The notes under the pieces: generated by a model
Database searches by the model: none
What the model was told of the DNA's origin: nothing
The model's input: only the letters and a program-made list of their open reading frames with translations
Program-made: the position numbers and the translations under genes
In this document: positions 7,556-17,200 of the stretch, piece after piece
Numbering within the stretch: position 1 is the stretch's first letter
Layout: every line of letters begins with the position of its first letter
Assembly (NCBI GenBank): GCA_003635195.1
Contig: PYIY01000096.1
Coordinates: 1 to 54,542 of the forward strand
Direction: 5' to 3'
Length of the DNA: 54,542 nucleotides
Source of the DNA: Candidatus Poribacteria bacterium
Lineage (GTDB): Bacteria > Poribacteria > WGA-4E > WGA-3G

Positions 7556-8708
7556 ACAGACCCTCCTTCAACAAATCACAGACTTCTGTCGATTGCTCCG
7601 ACAGATGGACATTAACGTGACGACAACCAACCAACTCAGTTGGTGTAAAAGCGTTGAACTGATCGACATCAGTGAACGGGAGGCGTTCTATCATACGGCA
7701 CGAACGAATCTTATTACGAAGGCAGCAGATCTAAAAACGTTTGACCTCGCCTTCAACCTGTTTTGGCGATACCCGCGCCCAGATTTCCAAGCCGTTGATA
7801 CGGGCAATGCGACACCCGAACCGTCCAGCCTCCAAGACCTCTCCGATGCTACTGACGAGCAGGACATGATAGAGCAGTGGTTGGATGCTGAGACTGAGGA
7901 CGATGAGGAAGAAGGGGAGGAAGACGATCCGCTCGCTTATAGCGTGGAAGAGGTGCTGACTCGAAAAGATTTCAGTGAGTTCACAACGGAGGATATGGAA
8001 CAAGCACGGGAGATTATTGCGAAACTGGCAGCGGTGTTGGCAACAAAGTTGAGTCGTCGGAAGGTTGTCGGTAAAAAGGGTAAAATTATTGATTTTCGTC
8101 GGAGTTGGCGGAAGAGTCTCGTCCACGGCGGTGAGCCGCTTGAATTAATGCGGAAACAGCAGAAGATTAAAAAGACCAAGATCCTGCTCCTCTGTGATGT
8201 GAGCGGTTCTATGGATTGCTACGCCAAGTTCCTCATCCAATTTATCTACGGCATGCAACAGGAGTTGAAAGAAGTAGCGGTCGCAGTCTTCAGCACGCAT
8301 CTGACAGACATTACTGGACTCCTCCAGCGGAAAGGACTGGCAGAGGGATTGAACGAAGTGGCAAACGTCGTGCCGGACTGGTCGGGTGGAACGAAGATCG
8401 GTGAAAGTCTATTGGAATTTTATCGGCAGTTCGCGCCGTCTTTCTCGGCGTACCGGACAGTAGTTATTCTCATCAGCGACGGTTGGGACCGCGGCGATGT
8501 GGATGTGCTGCGGCATTCTATGGAAATGATTCATCGGCATGCGTATCGGTTAATTTGGCTCAATCCGCTGCTCGGTAGCGACGGTTATCAACCGATTTGC
8601 CGAGGTATCCGCACGGCACTGCCTTATGTAGACTATTTCCTCCCGGCACACAATCTGGAAAGTTTGGCACAGTTGACAAAAGTATTGATTCCACTCTGGT
8701 CGCGATGA
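7548..8708 (+). CDS. CoxE-like VWA domain protein
   Basis: A 386-residue cytoplasmic protein of the VWA/CoxE-like family. The N-terminal 100 residues are helical and resemble the region that precedes the VWA in CoxE-type proteins. Residues 103-129 are strongly acidic (ETEDDEEEGEEDD). The VWA domain covers about 205-380 and keeps a full metal-ion-dependent adhesion site: D217-x-S219-x-S221, T282 (SGGTK) and D311 (ISDGW). Such proteins normally act with a MoxR-type AAA+ ATPase in metal-centre or complex maturation, but no ATPase gene lies nearby. The ATG overlaps the end of the MNT-HEPN gene by 8 bases, so the two are probably coexpressed. Confidence 0.9.
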   Translation: MTEQTLLQQITDFCRLLRQMDINVTTTNQLSWCKSVELIDISEREAFYHTARTNLITKAADLKTFDLAFNLFWRYPRPDFQAVDTGNATPEPSSLQDLSDATDEQDMIEQWLDAETEDDEEEGEEDDPLAYSVEEVLTRKDFSEFTTEDMEQAREIIAKLAAVLATKLSRRKVVGKKGKIIDFRRSWRKSLVHGGEPLELMRKQQKIKKTKILLLCDVSGSMDCYAKFLIQFIYGMQQELKEVAVAVFSTHLTDITGLLQRKGLAEGLNEVANVVPDWSGGTKIGESLLEFYRQFAPSFSAYRTVVILISDGWDRGDVDVLRHSMEMIHRHAYRLIWLNPLLGSDGYQPICRGIRTALPYVDYFLPAHNLESLAQLTKVLIPLWSR

Positions 8709-8740
8709 AAAACTAAAAACTAAGATAAGGAAATCTAACT

Positions 8741-9865
8741 ATGCAAGTTCAAGCAGCAGTGATGCTCCAGCCGGGGCAGATAGAAATCCGTGAATTTGAG
8801 AAACCGTCTCTTGCAGATGACGCGCTCCTCTTACAAGTCGATCGCGTCGGCATTTGTGGGACTGATAAACACGTGTATCTTGGGCATGTTGCCCTGAACT
8901 TTCCTATCATCCCAGGACACGAAGTTGTTGGTACGGTTGCTGAAATCGGCAAAAATGCGAATCAGGCAATGAACGTGATGGGCGGTCCCATTAAAGCTGG
9001 CGACCGCGTAACTGTGGTGCCTGGCTCAAAAAACTGTGGTAGATGCTATTACTGTTTGCATGTGCCGGGTCGTCCGACTTTGTGTTCCAACAGAAGGATA
9101 TACGGCTTTGGCAACAGCGAGACCCCGCCCTATCTACACGGCGACTTCGCTGAGTATACATATATCCACGGCGATTCTTGGGTGTACAAAATGCCGGAGA
9201 GTATCCCGGAAGAGATTCGCGTCCTGACAGAACCTGTGGCAGTCGCAACGCGTGTTGTTGGCCGCGCGTGTGCCCCCGGTCTGCCGCAAGTGGGAGATGG
9301 ATACAGCATTGGAAGTCGGGTAGCGGTTCTCGGCTGTGGCCCGATTGGTCTCCTCGTCGTTGCCGTATTGCGGGATAGCGGTGCTGGTACTATCATTGCC
9401 ACCGACATGGTTGAAAGTCGGTTAGAGATGGCGAAACAGATGGGTGCGGATGTAACTATCAATGTCGGAGAGACAACACCCGAAGAACGAGTGGAGCAGA
9501 TTCAGGACCTCACAAACGGTGTCGGTGTAGACATCGCGATTGAGTGTGCAGGATTGCCCTCCGTTTTCGCCGAGGCATTGGACGTGGTAAGACGCGGTGG
9601 GAAGGTTATCGAAGTCGGACACTACACGGATTCTGGGGATACCCAAATCCGACCTTACCAGATTTGTAACAAGGATCTGGATGTTTGCGGGGTATGGGCA
9701 TATCCGCAAATCCAGTTTCAGACAGCGTTGGATTTCCTCCAGATCACACGCGCGCCGTTGCACGAATTAATAACGCACCATTTACCGTTGCACCAGTTGG
9801 AAACAGGTATTGATATGCTTGGACAAGAAGGCGTTTACAAGATCGTGATTGAGCCACAGTCGTAG
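8741..9865 (+). CDS. Zinc-dependent alcohol dehydrogenase (MDR superfamily)
   Basis: A 374-residue medium-chain dehydrogenase, usual length for the family. The catalytic zinc ligands are C39 (GICGTD) and H60-E61 in PGHE. The structural zinc loop has four Cys at 99, 102, 105 and 115. The Rossmann glycine motif VLGCGPIG lies near residue 207. It oxidises an alcohol or polyol with NAD(P)+, and the closest look is to threonine or sorbitol dehydrogenase-like members, but substrate is not determinable. It is preceded by AAGGAAA and lies 32 bases after the VWA gene, so it may be the last gene of that transcript. Two features slightly unusual for the family are the long stretch between residues 70 and 87 and the insert around 108-130. 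Confidence 0.93.
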   Translation: MQVQAAVMLQPGQIEIREFEKPSLADDALLLQVDRVGICGTDKHVYLGHVALNFPIIPGHEVVGTVAEIGKNANQAMNVMGGPIKAGDRVTVVPGSKNCGRCYYCLHVPGRPTLCSNRRIYGFGNSETPPYLHGDFAEYTYIHGDSWVYKMPESIPEEIRVLTEPVAVATRVVGRACAPGLPQVGDGYSIGSRVAVLGCGPIGLLVVAVLRDSGAGTIIATDMVESRLEMAKQMGADVTINVGETTPEERVEQIQDLTNGVGVDIAIECAGLPSVFAEALDVVRRGGKVIEVGHYTDSGDTQIRPYQICNKDLDVCGVWAYPQIQFQTALDFLQITRAPLHELITHHLPLHQLETGIDMLGQEGVYKIVIEPQS

Positions 9866-9995
9866 TGTAATGAAGTTATCAATAATCAATGCTCTTGTCA
9901 AGAAGGGAGATTCGTTTGAAAAACGCGCGTAACTCCACAAATCCTCAGGTGTTTTAAAGCTAAGCTAACAATAGCACAAACGGAGGGACGTTAAT

Positions 9996-11009
9996 ATGAA
10001 AAACCACAAAAGCGTTTTCATGGTAATCTGTTGTTATATCCTGTTGAATTTCGTTATCGGGATTAGAGGAAGTGCTGCTGCGGATACCGAAATCCCTACT
10101 TCCAATAACGCTGAAATATCAGAAGGACCTCCGCTCTTCAAAACTATAGAGGGCGCGAAAACCTATATTGTCAAGCACCAAAACCGAAATGGTGGTTGGC
10201 CTCTGGTACCCGGCGGAGATAGCAACGTGGAAAGTACTGCGTTCGCTGTTTGGGGATTGATTGACGCGGGATGGGGTACCGGTTCAGAAGTCATTCGGAC
10301 AGGCGTTGCGTATCTGCGAAATACACAACTATCTAACGGAAGTTGGAACAATAACACCGCACACTCAATCTTTGCCCTTATCGCTTTAACAACAGCGGAG
10401 ACCGATCCCGAAGCCCGTTTTAGAGGACTGCAGTGGGTAAAAAAAGCCCAGAATCGGAGCGGTGGTTGGGGTAAAAAGGAGCGCAGTCCGGACAATGTGC
10501 TGTACACCGCTGCTGTTTTAGCAGGATTCAGGAGGCTCGGTTTCAAACAGAGTTTTGAACCCGTCTCTAAAGGCGCGGATTGGTTGGCAGGGGGCATTAA
10601 GTCTGACGGAGGTTGGGCATTGCAGTACCGCAATCAATCCGACATTTTCCTGACATCTTGGGTGATACAAGGCTTAGAACCTGTTTACGACATTGACGCA
10701 CAAATCGCATGGTTAAAGCAGCTCCAGAACAGAGATGGCGGGTTCGGAAGATATAGAAATAGCCCCAGTGATCCAGAAATCACTGCGATCGCGATTATGG
10801 CACTTGCGGCTGGAAACGATCCGCTCAATACGCGCCGTGTTGCGATCAACTATTTGACGAAAACACGGCAAGAAGACGGCAGCTTCGCCAGTAACACCCC
10901 GATTGAACTGACAGCACCGACCGCGAATTTGCAGTCCACCTGTTTCGTGCTCATCGCGATACACGCCAAGACGGCAGATGAACTCGCTGTAGAGCAATCG
11001 GGAAAATAA
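9996..11009 (+). CDS. Secreted prenyltransferase/squalene-oxidase-repeat (alpha/alpha-toroid) protein
   Basis: A 337-residue protein with a signal peptide (residues 1 to about 29, hydrophobic core ICCYILLNFVIGI). The mature part holds five to six repeats of the terpene-cyclase/prenyltransferase type, with recurring Q-N-x-x-G-G-W or G-S-W motifs (QNRNGGW, LSNGSWN, QNRSGGW, KSDGGW, QNRDGGF, QEDGSF). This forms an alpha/alpha toroid. The acidic DxDD catalytic motif of true cyclases was not seen, so an enzymatic cyclase role is doubtful; export also argues for a binding or structural function. GGAGG stands before the ATG. It converges with the VWA gene on the opposite strand, with only 32 bases between the stops. 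Confidence 0.85.
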   Translation: MKNHKSVFMVICCYILLNFVIGIRGSAAADTEIPTSNNAEISEGPPLFKTIEGAKTYIVKHQNRNGGWPLVPGGDSNVESTAFAVWGLIDAGWGTGSEVIRTGVAYLRNTQLSNGSWNNNTAHSIFALIALTTAETDPEARFRGLQWVKKAQNRSGGWGKKERSPDNVLYTAAVLAGFRRLGFKQSFEPVSKGADWLAGGIKSDGGWALQYRNQSDIFLTSWVIQGLEPVYDIDAQIAWLKQLQNRDGGFGRYRNSPSDPEITAIAIMALAAGNDPLNTRRVAINYLTKTRQEDGSFASNTPIELTAPTANLQSTCFVLIAIHAKTADELAVEQSGK

Positions 11010-11024
11010 TGAGAAAGCGAAATT

Positions 11025-11039
11025 GCGAGCCCAGCTCGC
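11025..11039. repeat. Short palindrome between convergent genes
   Basis: GCGAGC-CCA-GCTCGC, a 6-bp stem with a 3-base loop, in the 32-base gap between two convergent stop codons. It has no T tract. I recall the same kind of GCGAGCTGGGCTCGC unit as a dispersed palindromic repeat in Poribacteria-like genomes, but cannot test this here. Confidence 0.45.
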
Positions 11040-11041
11040 TC

Positions 11042-12475
11042 CTACCGTCGCTGGTCAGGACCCCCTGTTGTGGTTACAGCCATAGCGGCACCCGGCATAA
11101 TATAGTGTTCGCCTTTGGTAAGTTGGGCAACCTGCCGCTGGAAGCTATCCCCAAAAGATCCAGTTCGCATAGAAGTTACACCGCCGATGACGTAAACTTT
11201 TGCCCGCGCCCCACGGCACACTGAAATCGCTTTGCCTGCTGTATACCCTTTTTCGGCACGCCTGCTCGTTTGTTCGTCCGTTACAATGATGAGTACGAGG
11301 TCGCGATCCGGTGTCGTCCGAATTTTTGGTACGCCTTCAATGATAGCATCGAGCAGATGCTCATCGCCAGCTTTTGGGAGGCGAAACATCGACTTCACTT
11401 GCTCGGGCACTAATGGCGGTTTGGTTACAACGATAGTGCTTTCGCCCCCACCGATAGCCGCCCAAAATCGGATAATCCCAAATTGGTAATCCAATCCTGC
11501 TTCCGTAAACACCGCCACCATCCGATCCAAGCCGTCACACGCTGGCTCCGCTTTGGTTTGCATGCTCAGACTGTAATCGAAAACGAACACAATGTCTACC
11601 TTACCGGGTTTACTCTGAACCAAATTTTCGGCAATGCGCTTAAACAGTCCGTCTACCCGAAGCAGTGCTTTATCAGCAACCGTTTCGCCACTCTGGATAC
11701 GTTGCCCATCCATCCGTTGCTGACGTGAATCAATCGGATACCATTTGCCATCCGTTTCATCAGTAAGTTCTGCTTGGACTTTCTCACTTGTGCCTATAAA
11801 GTTGAGTTGTACACTGTTTTGTCGACAGCGGTTGATAATTTGTTTACTAATTCTACTCTTCGCATCTGCTTCCGTCCATGAGGTGCGCATCCGCGAATTA
11901 CTAACCACAACAAATTGTGTTGTAACTCCTTCACGGAAATCTAACTCATTCAAACCCTTCACGATTGCATCGAGTCCATATCCAGGTTGAAATCTATTGT
12001 CGAACTCAGCTCGTATATCTTGTAAGGCGTTTTCAATACCGAAATAGTTAAAGGTCCATTGATGAAAAGTATAGTGCTGTTCGCCTTGTAGCGATTGAAA
12101 ACCTATGAGCGCGAACCTATAGTCCATCGTTTTTGTTTCAATAACGGTGAGCATATCGATAAGTCTCTTTTCAAGAACAGCGATAGGTGCTAACATCCGC
12201 TTGCTACCGTCAACGACGAATACGACATCTACTTTCGGATTTTGGGGATTTTGCGTTGCGCGTTTTGCAATGTCTTTGAGGCTCGCCCCTATATCTGCCT
12301 TGAGGGTATCTTTCTTCTTCACACTCGGATCTACCAATATTCTATGTTTTCGCCGAGGTGGACGAACCTGTGCTGCTGCTTGCAGTGTTCCGATCAATAC
12401 ACACATCACACACAAGCAGCATATCCAGATTTTTGGGGGCAGCTTGCAAACCAAAACTTGTTTAACAAAAGCCAT
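11042..12475 (-). CDS. Secreted protein with two VWA domains
   Basis: A 477-residue protein with a signal peptide (hydrophobic residues about 17-33, ending in LQAAAQ). Two von Willebrand A domains follow. The first, about residues 78-265, has the degenerate metal site D-G-S-K-R (VVFVVDGSKRM), where the second Ser is replaced by Arg, so it may not bind metal. The second, about 292-470, keeps D-Y-S-L-S (VFDYSLSM) and a later VTDEQ acidic loop. VWA domains bind ligands or partners, here in the periplasm or at the surface. A basic RPPRRKHR stretch follows the signal peptide. It is the last gene of the minus-strand run, 44 bases after the FMN-binding-like gene. Confidence 0.83.
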   Translation of the reverse strand: MAFVKQVLVCKLPPKIWICCLCVMCVLIGTLQAAAQVRPPRRKHRILVDPSVKKKDTLKADIGASLKDIAKRATQNPQNPKVDVVFVVDGSKRMLAPIAVLEKRLIDMLTVIETKTMDYRFALIGFQSLQGEQHYTFHQWTFNYFGIENALQDIRAEFDNRFQPGYGLDAIVKGLNELDFREGVTTQFVVVSNSRMRTSWTEADAKSRISKQIINRCRQNSVQLNFIGTSEKVQAELTDETDGKWYPIDSRQQRMDGQRIQSGETVADKALLRVDGLFKRIAENLVQSKPGKVDIVFVFDYSLSMQTKAEPACDGLDRMVAVFTEAGLDYQFGIIRFWAAIGGGESTIVVTKPPLVPEQVKSMFRLPKAGDEHLLDAIIEGVPKIRTTPDRDLVLIIVTDEQTSRRAEKGYTAGKAISVCRGARAKVYVIGGVTSMRTGSFGDSFQRQVAQLTKGEHYIMPGAAMAVTTTGGPDQRR

Positions 12476-12519
12476 ATCATCTCCAATTCAAATTCAATCA
12501 AAAGCTATAGCACCCGCAG

Positions 12520-13512
12520 TTAATACGTGTCCAAATCAATCTCCTCCTCGCTAAATCGGAGGTGTGCTTGATTGATTAATTCAACAATAGCGTTCCATTG
12601 CTCACGCGTTCCATCAGAAATACCTTCCTCTTCAAGTGCTTCAGCAAATTTAAGGAGTGTATCGCTAAATTTGTCTTGTAGATAGACATATTCCTCTGTT
12701 TGATCTGCGTTCTTTGGCGGCTCAAAACTTGAGATGCTCTTTGCATATTTAGCGAGTCGCTTCGCCGCTTCAACGGCTTTCGCTTTCCCCACCTTGTCGT
12801 CAAAGTAGTCAACGACCACGAAATAGTCATCTATCATCAACATCATGAGGGCTTTCAAGTCCTCAACCTCAGGCATTTCTTCCTCTTCAGGCATCTCCTC
12901 TGGTGTATCAGATTCCGGTATTTCTTCCGGTCCTGGTTTTCGTTCCTGCTTGAGGAAAAGGGCATAACTCATTACCAACGTCTTTCTTGGAAGTAGGGCG
13001 ACCGCGTCTGAAGCCTCCTCATGTCCCTCAATAGCGGCAATGTCCTCTCCAACTGTAAAAGCGTCGTCTATACCCATACCGGTGAACTGTTTGAGAAATT
13101 CCGCGCTTGCAATCGCCTCAGACTCCTTGTGCACATAGACCTCCACTTTCACGACTTTTCCGCGCATGTTTAGTGCAACAGCACCCTCAATAATACCGTT
13201 CGGGCCCTCTACACCCGCGAACAGGACCAGTCCTATGGGCTTATTCACGTCATTGATCGGGATGTAAAAAATCGGTTTCAGGTCCGCTGTTCGGAGTTTA
13301 CCCGCGATGTCCTTTTCAATTGACGTAATTTGATCCGGTGTAAGTACAACACTCTTCTGAACGAATTTCTCTGTTTTCGGGAAGATAGCCACTAGTTTTT
13401 GTGCCGGAAATTCTGCATCTTGAGCGTTACTGGACAGCGGCGCAGTTATCATCAAAAACACGAATGTTAATAGAACACTTACTCGCGGATGGCAATAGAT
13501 TCGGAAAAACAT
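12520..13512 (-). CDS. Secreted FMN-binding-domain-like protein with acidic linker
   Basis: A 330-residue exported protein (signal peptide about residues 1-30, ending SSNAQ). Residues about 45-185 resemble the periplasmic FMN-binding domain of NosR/RnfG-type proteins: the PIGLVLFAGVEGPNG segment, then strands with GKVVKVEVYVHKESEAI and FLKQFTGM. The SGAT-type motif whose Thr carries covalent FMN in RnfG is not seen, so flavin attachment is uncertain. A Glu/Pro-rich linker follows (residues about 200-222). The last 110 residues are helical, reminiscent of a four-helix cytochrome c'-like bundle but without CxxCH. It lies between the small barrel gene and the VWA gene on the same strand. The domain call is moderate and inferred. 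Confidence 0.6.
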   Translation of the reverse strand: MFFRIYCHPRVSVLLTFVFLMITAPLSSNAQDAEFPAQKLVAIFPKTEKFVQKSVVLTPDQITSIEKDIAGKLRTADLKPIFYIPINDVNKPIGLVLFAGVEGPNGIIEGAVALNMRGKVVKVEVYVHKESEAIASAEFLKQFTGMGIDDAFTVGEDIAAIEGHEEASDAVALLPRKTLVMSYALFLKQERKPGPEEIPESDTPEEMPEEEEMPEVEDLKALMMLMIDDYFVVVDYFDDKVGKAKAVEAAKRLAKYAKSISSFEPPKNADQTEEYVYLQDKFSDTLLKFAEALEEEGISDGTREQWNAIVELINQAHLRFSEEEIDLDTY

Positions 13513-13583
13513 CTACAATCTCCTTATCCGTTTCTTCAACATTCCTATAAGTTTACCAGAAATCCTTATTTTTACAAGGATTT

Positions 13584-14198
13584 TTACAACCCCAAAATCT
13601 CCAATCGGAAGGTGATGCTATGGCGGTTTAACGACAACACGTCAACGTCCGGTCTGGCTGGTACGCTCACCTTCGGTCTCAAAAAACTGAACTGATAACC
13701 AAATGATCCATTCAACTGAGCGACCTCAAAGATGCTATCAATAAGTCTTACACTGAGTCCAGTGGACGCTCCCGCGCCAAAAGTATTCTGAATATTCGCT
13801 GGCGTAGCGAACTGTTCAGTAAAGGAATAGAAGTTTGCTCCGAGTCCAATAAAGGGTGCCCATTTCCCACGTCCACTTAGTGTCAGCATTGTGCCAACAG
13901 TCTCAACATTTAACATCCCGAAAGGCAAGACCTGATCGTTACTTCCGCGAGTATCCACGGTGTAACTACTGAACGGGACTGAGAATCGGAGTGCAGGTGT
14001 CAATTGAAATCCGATAGAGAATTCTTCGGTGAGTGCGGTTTCGAGTTCGTCGTTAGTGACGGTTAACCCGCGACCGGTGCTTACGACACCACCTTTTGCA
14101 ACATGCATGTATTTTTCAAGTTCAAGTGCAGTGCCAACAGTTGGAAATCCTATAAGAGCAATGAGTGTAAAAGTGCTGAATGTGGTTAGAAGTTTCAT
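13584..14198 (-). CDS. Small outer-membrane beta-barrel protein
   Basis: A 204-residue protein with a clear signal peptide (hydrophobic residues 4-23, cleavage near GTALE). The mature part shows alternating hydrophobic strands separated by turns (SIGFQLTPALRFSVPFSSY, KWAPFIGLGANFYSFT, TGLSVRLIDSIFEVAQ) and ends in ITFRLEILGL, as in small 8-stranded barrels of the OmpW/OmpA-like type. Function is unknown. GGAGG precedes the ATG (minus strand). It starts 39 bases after the CusA-like stop, so it may be the last member of the metal-efflux transcript, but nothing in it is metal-specific. Confidence 0.7.
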   Translation of the reverse strand: MKLLTTFSTFTLIALIGFPTVGTALELEKYMHVAKGGVVSTGRGLTVTNDELETALTEEFSIGFQLTPALRFSVPFSSYTVDTRGSNDQVLPFGMLNVETVGTMLTLSGRGKWAPFIGLGANFYSFTEQFATPANIQNTFGAGASTGLSVRLIDSIFEVAQLNGSFGYQFSFLRPKVSVPARPDVDVLSLNRHSITFRLEILGL

Positions 14199-14237
14199 GA
14201 TTCCTCCATTAACTTTGCAGTACGATCAACAATCCTT

Positions 14238-17200
14238 CTACCGCTGGCGAACCCAGCGTTCAAGGGGATAGAAGAGCGAAAATAACACAGGTGCTAAAAT
14301 AAGGTTAGCCACCGTTGCCGAGACCATTCCGCCGAAGGTAGGGACCGCGATAGGCTTCATCAACTCCGCGCCAGTAGTGGTGCTGATTTCTGCTAACATG
14401 ATTGGTAATAACGCCAAAATCGTAGTTGCTGTGGTCATGATGATAGGTCGGACGCGCAACAAGCCAGCATTGATCACGGCTTCGTCAATAGGTTCACCAC
14501 CCCGGACGCGTTCTAATAGATATTCAATTAAGACGATTCCGTCTTCAACGGCTATGCCAAATAAGGCTATATACCCCACCCACACCGCTGTACTGTATTT
14601 AATGGCGTAACCACCACCGAGTGCCTCCGGCACGTATGCCATCAACCACTGCATCCACATACCGCCGATGAAGGCAAAGGGGATCGCAAGAAAGATTGAA
14701 AACATCGCAGAAGGCGACTTGAACTGGAGATATAGCAATATAAAAATAGCTGCGATACATACGGGCACAACAATCCTTAATCGATTGCGGGCTTCTAATT
14801 CAGCTTCGTACTGTCCGCTAAAAGCATAGAAGTAGCCTTGCGGTAGCGTTGGCTTAATCTTTTCGTCAAGTGTCTTTTGGGCTAACGCAACGAAATCAAC
14901 CAGTCCAATGGTGTCAACATCCACATCACAAAAGACGCGGGAAAAAAGTAACGTATTTTCGCTCGCGATCTTCGCTGGCCCCGGTCGTCTTTCGATGCTT
15001 ACGAGTTGCTCAAGCGGAATATGCAGTCCCTTTGGTGCTGGCACGAGAACACGTTTGAGTGCTTCGATATTATCCCGTAATTCTCTCATATAACGGATAC
15101 GAATCGGAAATCGCTCCCGCCCCTCAACGGTATAAGTTAGATTCATGCCACCGATTGCTGTCATGATGATTTGTTGCACTGTTTTGATTTGGATGCCGTA
15201 GCGCGCGGCTTCCTCTCTGTTAATGTGAAACTCAAGGTACGGCTTATTTCCAATGCGCTCAGCATAGGGACCCTGTGCGCCCTCAAGTTTAAGGAGTTCT
15301 TGCTCAATCCGGACTGCAATCTCTTCAATCTGCGTGAGGTCTTTACCAAATACTTTGATTCCGATTGGGGTTTGTATACCTGTTGCGAGCATATCAACGC
15401 GATTGCGTATGGGCTGCGTCATAATAGGCGAAACCCCCGGCATCCGAGTAGCCTCTGTCAGTTCGGTAATAAGTTCGTTGCGGTTTTTGGTACGGAAGTA
15501 AGTCTTATGCTTGAGCGTAGGCTCAATTTCTTCGGCGATCTGATGCAGTTTCACTTCAGTCTCAGATTCTCCAATTTTGACGTGTTCCAATCCCATTCCT
15601 GCTGTCCGTACTTCGGCGAGAAGTTCCTCCAAAAGGACTCGTAAGAACCAGATGCGATAGAGTTTTTCGCGCTCGTCAACCGACAGATAAGAGTTGTGAT
15701 ACGTTGTCGTTAAGGTATCAAACCGTTTTACAGCCGCGGTAACAACACCCTCCAGAAAATCAGCATTTATATGACTCACATGTTCCGCGCTGATCAGGCC
15801 GTCGCGTGCCAGACGTTGGACGAGAACGGACACAAATTCCGCTGTTGCCTCGCGTTTAATCGCCCGTCGGGGCCACTTTGCTGGATCAATTATATTGACA
15901 ATGGTTTCAAACATGCCAATTGGCGCAGGGTCGGTTGCCGTCGTCGCCCGCCCCAATTTCCCAACGACAAGTGAAATTTCCGGGAATCGATTCATAATCA
16001 AATCCTGTTTTGCCATTACATCTTTTGCTTGTGTAATTGAGGCACCCGGGAGTAGCACCGGCATAAATAGCAACGCTCCTTCGTTAAGTGGCGGCATGAA
16101 CTCTTGTCCAATATTTTTATAGAAAGGGGTCAAAGGTATACTTGCGGCAAAAATAAGTACCGCCAAAGCAACAACAGCGAGTTTCGTCCAAATATTTTTT
16201 ACAGCCAACTGAATAACCGGACGATAGAGGGTCCTGAGTACCCACGTAATCCCATCGGCTAACTTCCTTAAGGGCCAACTCAGGATTGCAAAGAACTGCG
16301 CTACTATTTTGGAAATCCTACCTGTCCGAGTACGGGTTGGGTCCGCGAGTAGAAATGATGCTAAAACTGGGACTAAACTAATCGCTATAAGGGCTGCACC
16401 GAGCATAGCGAAAGTTTTTGTATAGGCAAGCGGTTTGAAGAGTTTACCTGCCTGGCCGGTAAGAGAAAAGACAGGTATGAAGGCGACAATAACGATAAGC
16501 ATCGCAAAGAAAATAGGAGGTCCCACCTCTTTAGCAGCGCGCGTTGCAACTTGAAGTTTGCTTTCACCCTCGTGCGGTTCCCGTAAATGTCGCGTGATGT
16601 TTTCTGTCATCACAATACCGGCATCCACCATCACGCCTATCGCGATGGCGATGCCACCCATTGACATAATGTTCGATGGTAAACCAATAATCCGCATGCC
16701 CACAAACGAGAGCAGAACCCCCATCGGTAGGACGAGTGCTATCAGCAAACTACTTGAAACTTGCCCCAAGAAAAGCAGAATAACAGCTGCAGCGACGATG
16801 ATTTCCTCTGTCAGCGTTTCCTTCAGCGTGTCTGTTGCGCGGTGAATGAGATGGCTTCGGTCGTAGAATGGGACAATTCGGACTCCGGGTGGGAGCCCAG
16901 GTGTGAGTTCGGCTATTTTCGCTTTGACATTCTCAATCACGCGTAGTGGATTATCACCGTAGCGCATCAGCACCACACCGCCAGTTGCGGGGATTCCAGC
17001 CTTGTCTAAAGCACCGCGCCGAAAGTCGGGTCCCTCGCTGACGGTTCCAAGATTTTTGACGTAGATGGGGACCCCGTCATGTTCCTTGACAACGATGTTT
17101 TCTATGTCGGCGATGCTTTTGATAAATCCCAAACCCCGAATCAGGAATTCCATTCCGCCTTCCTCAATCACCTTGGCACCAACATCAAGGTTACTCCCTC

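Noticed and set aside
15171..15644. 157-residue plus-strand frame within cusA
   Set aside because: Antisense to a well-conserved RND pump region; an obvious shadow.
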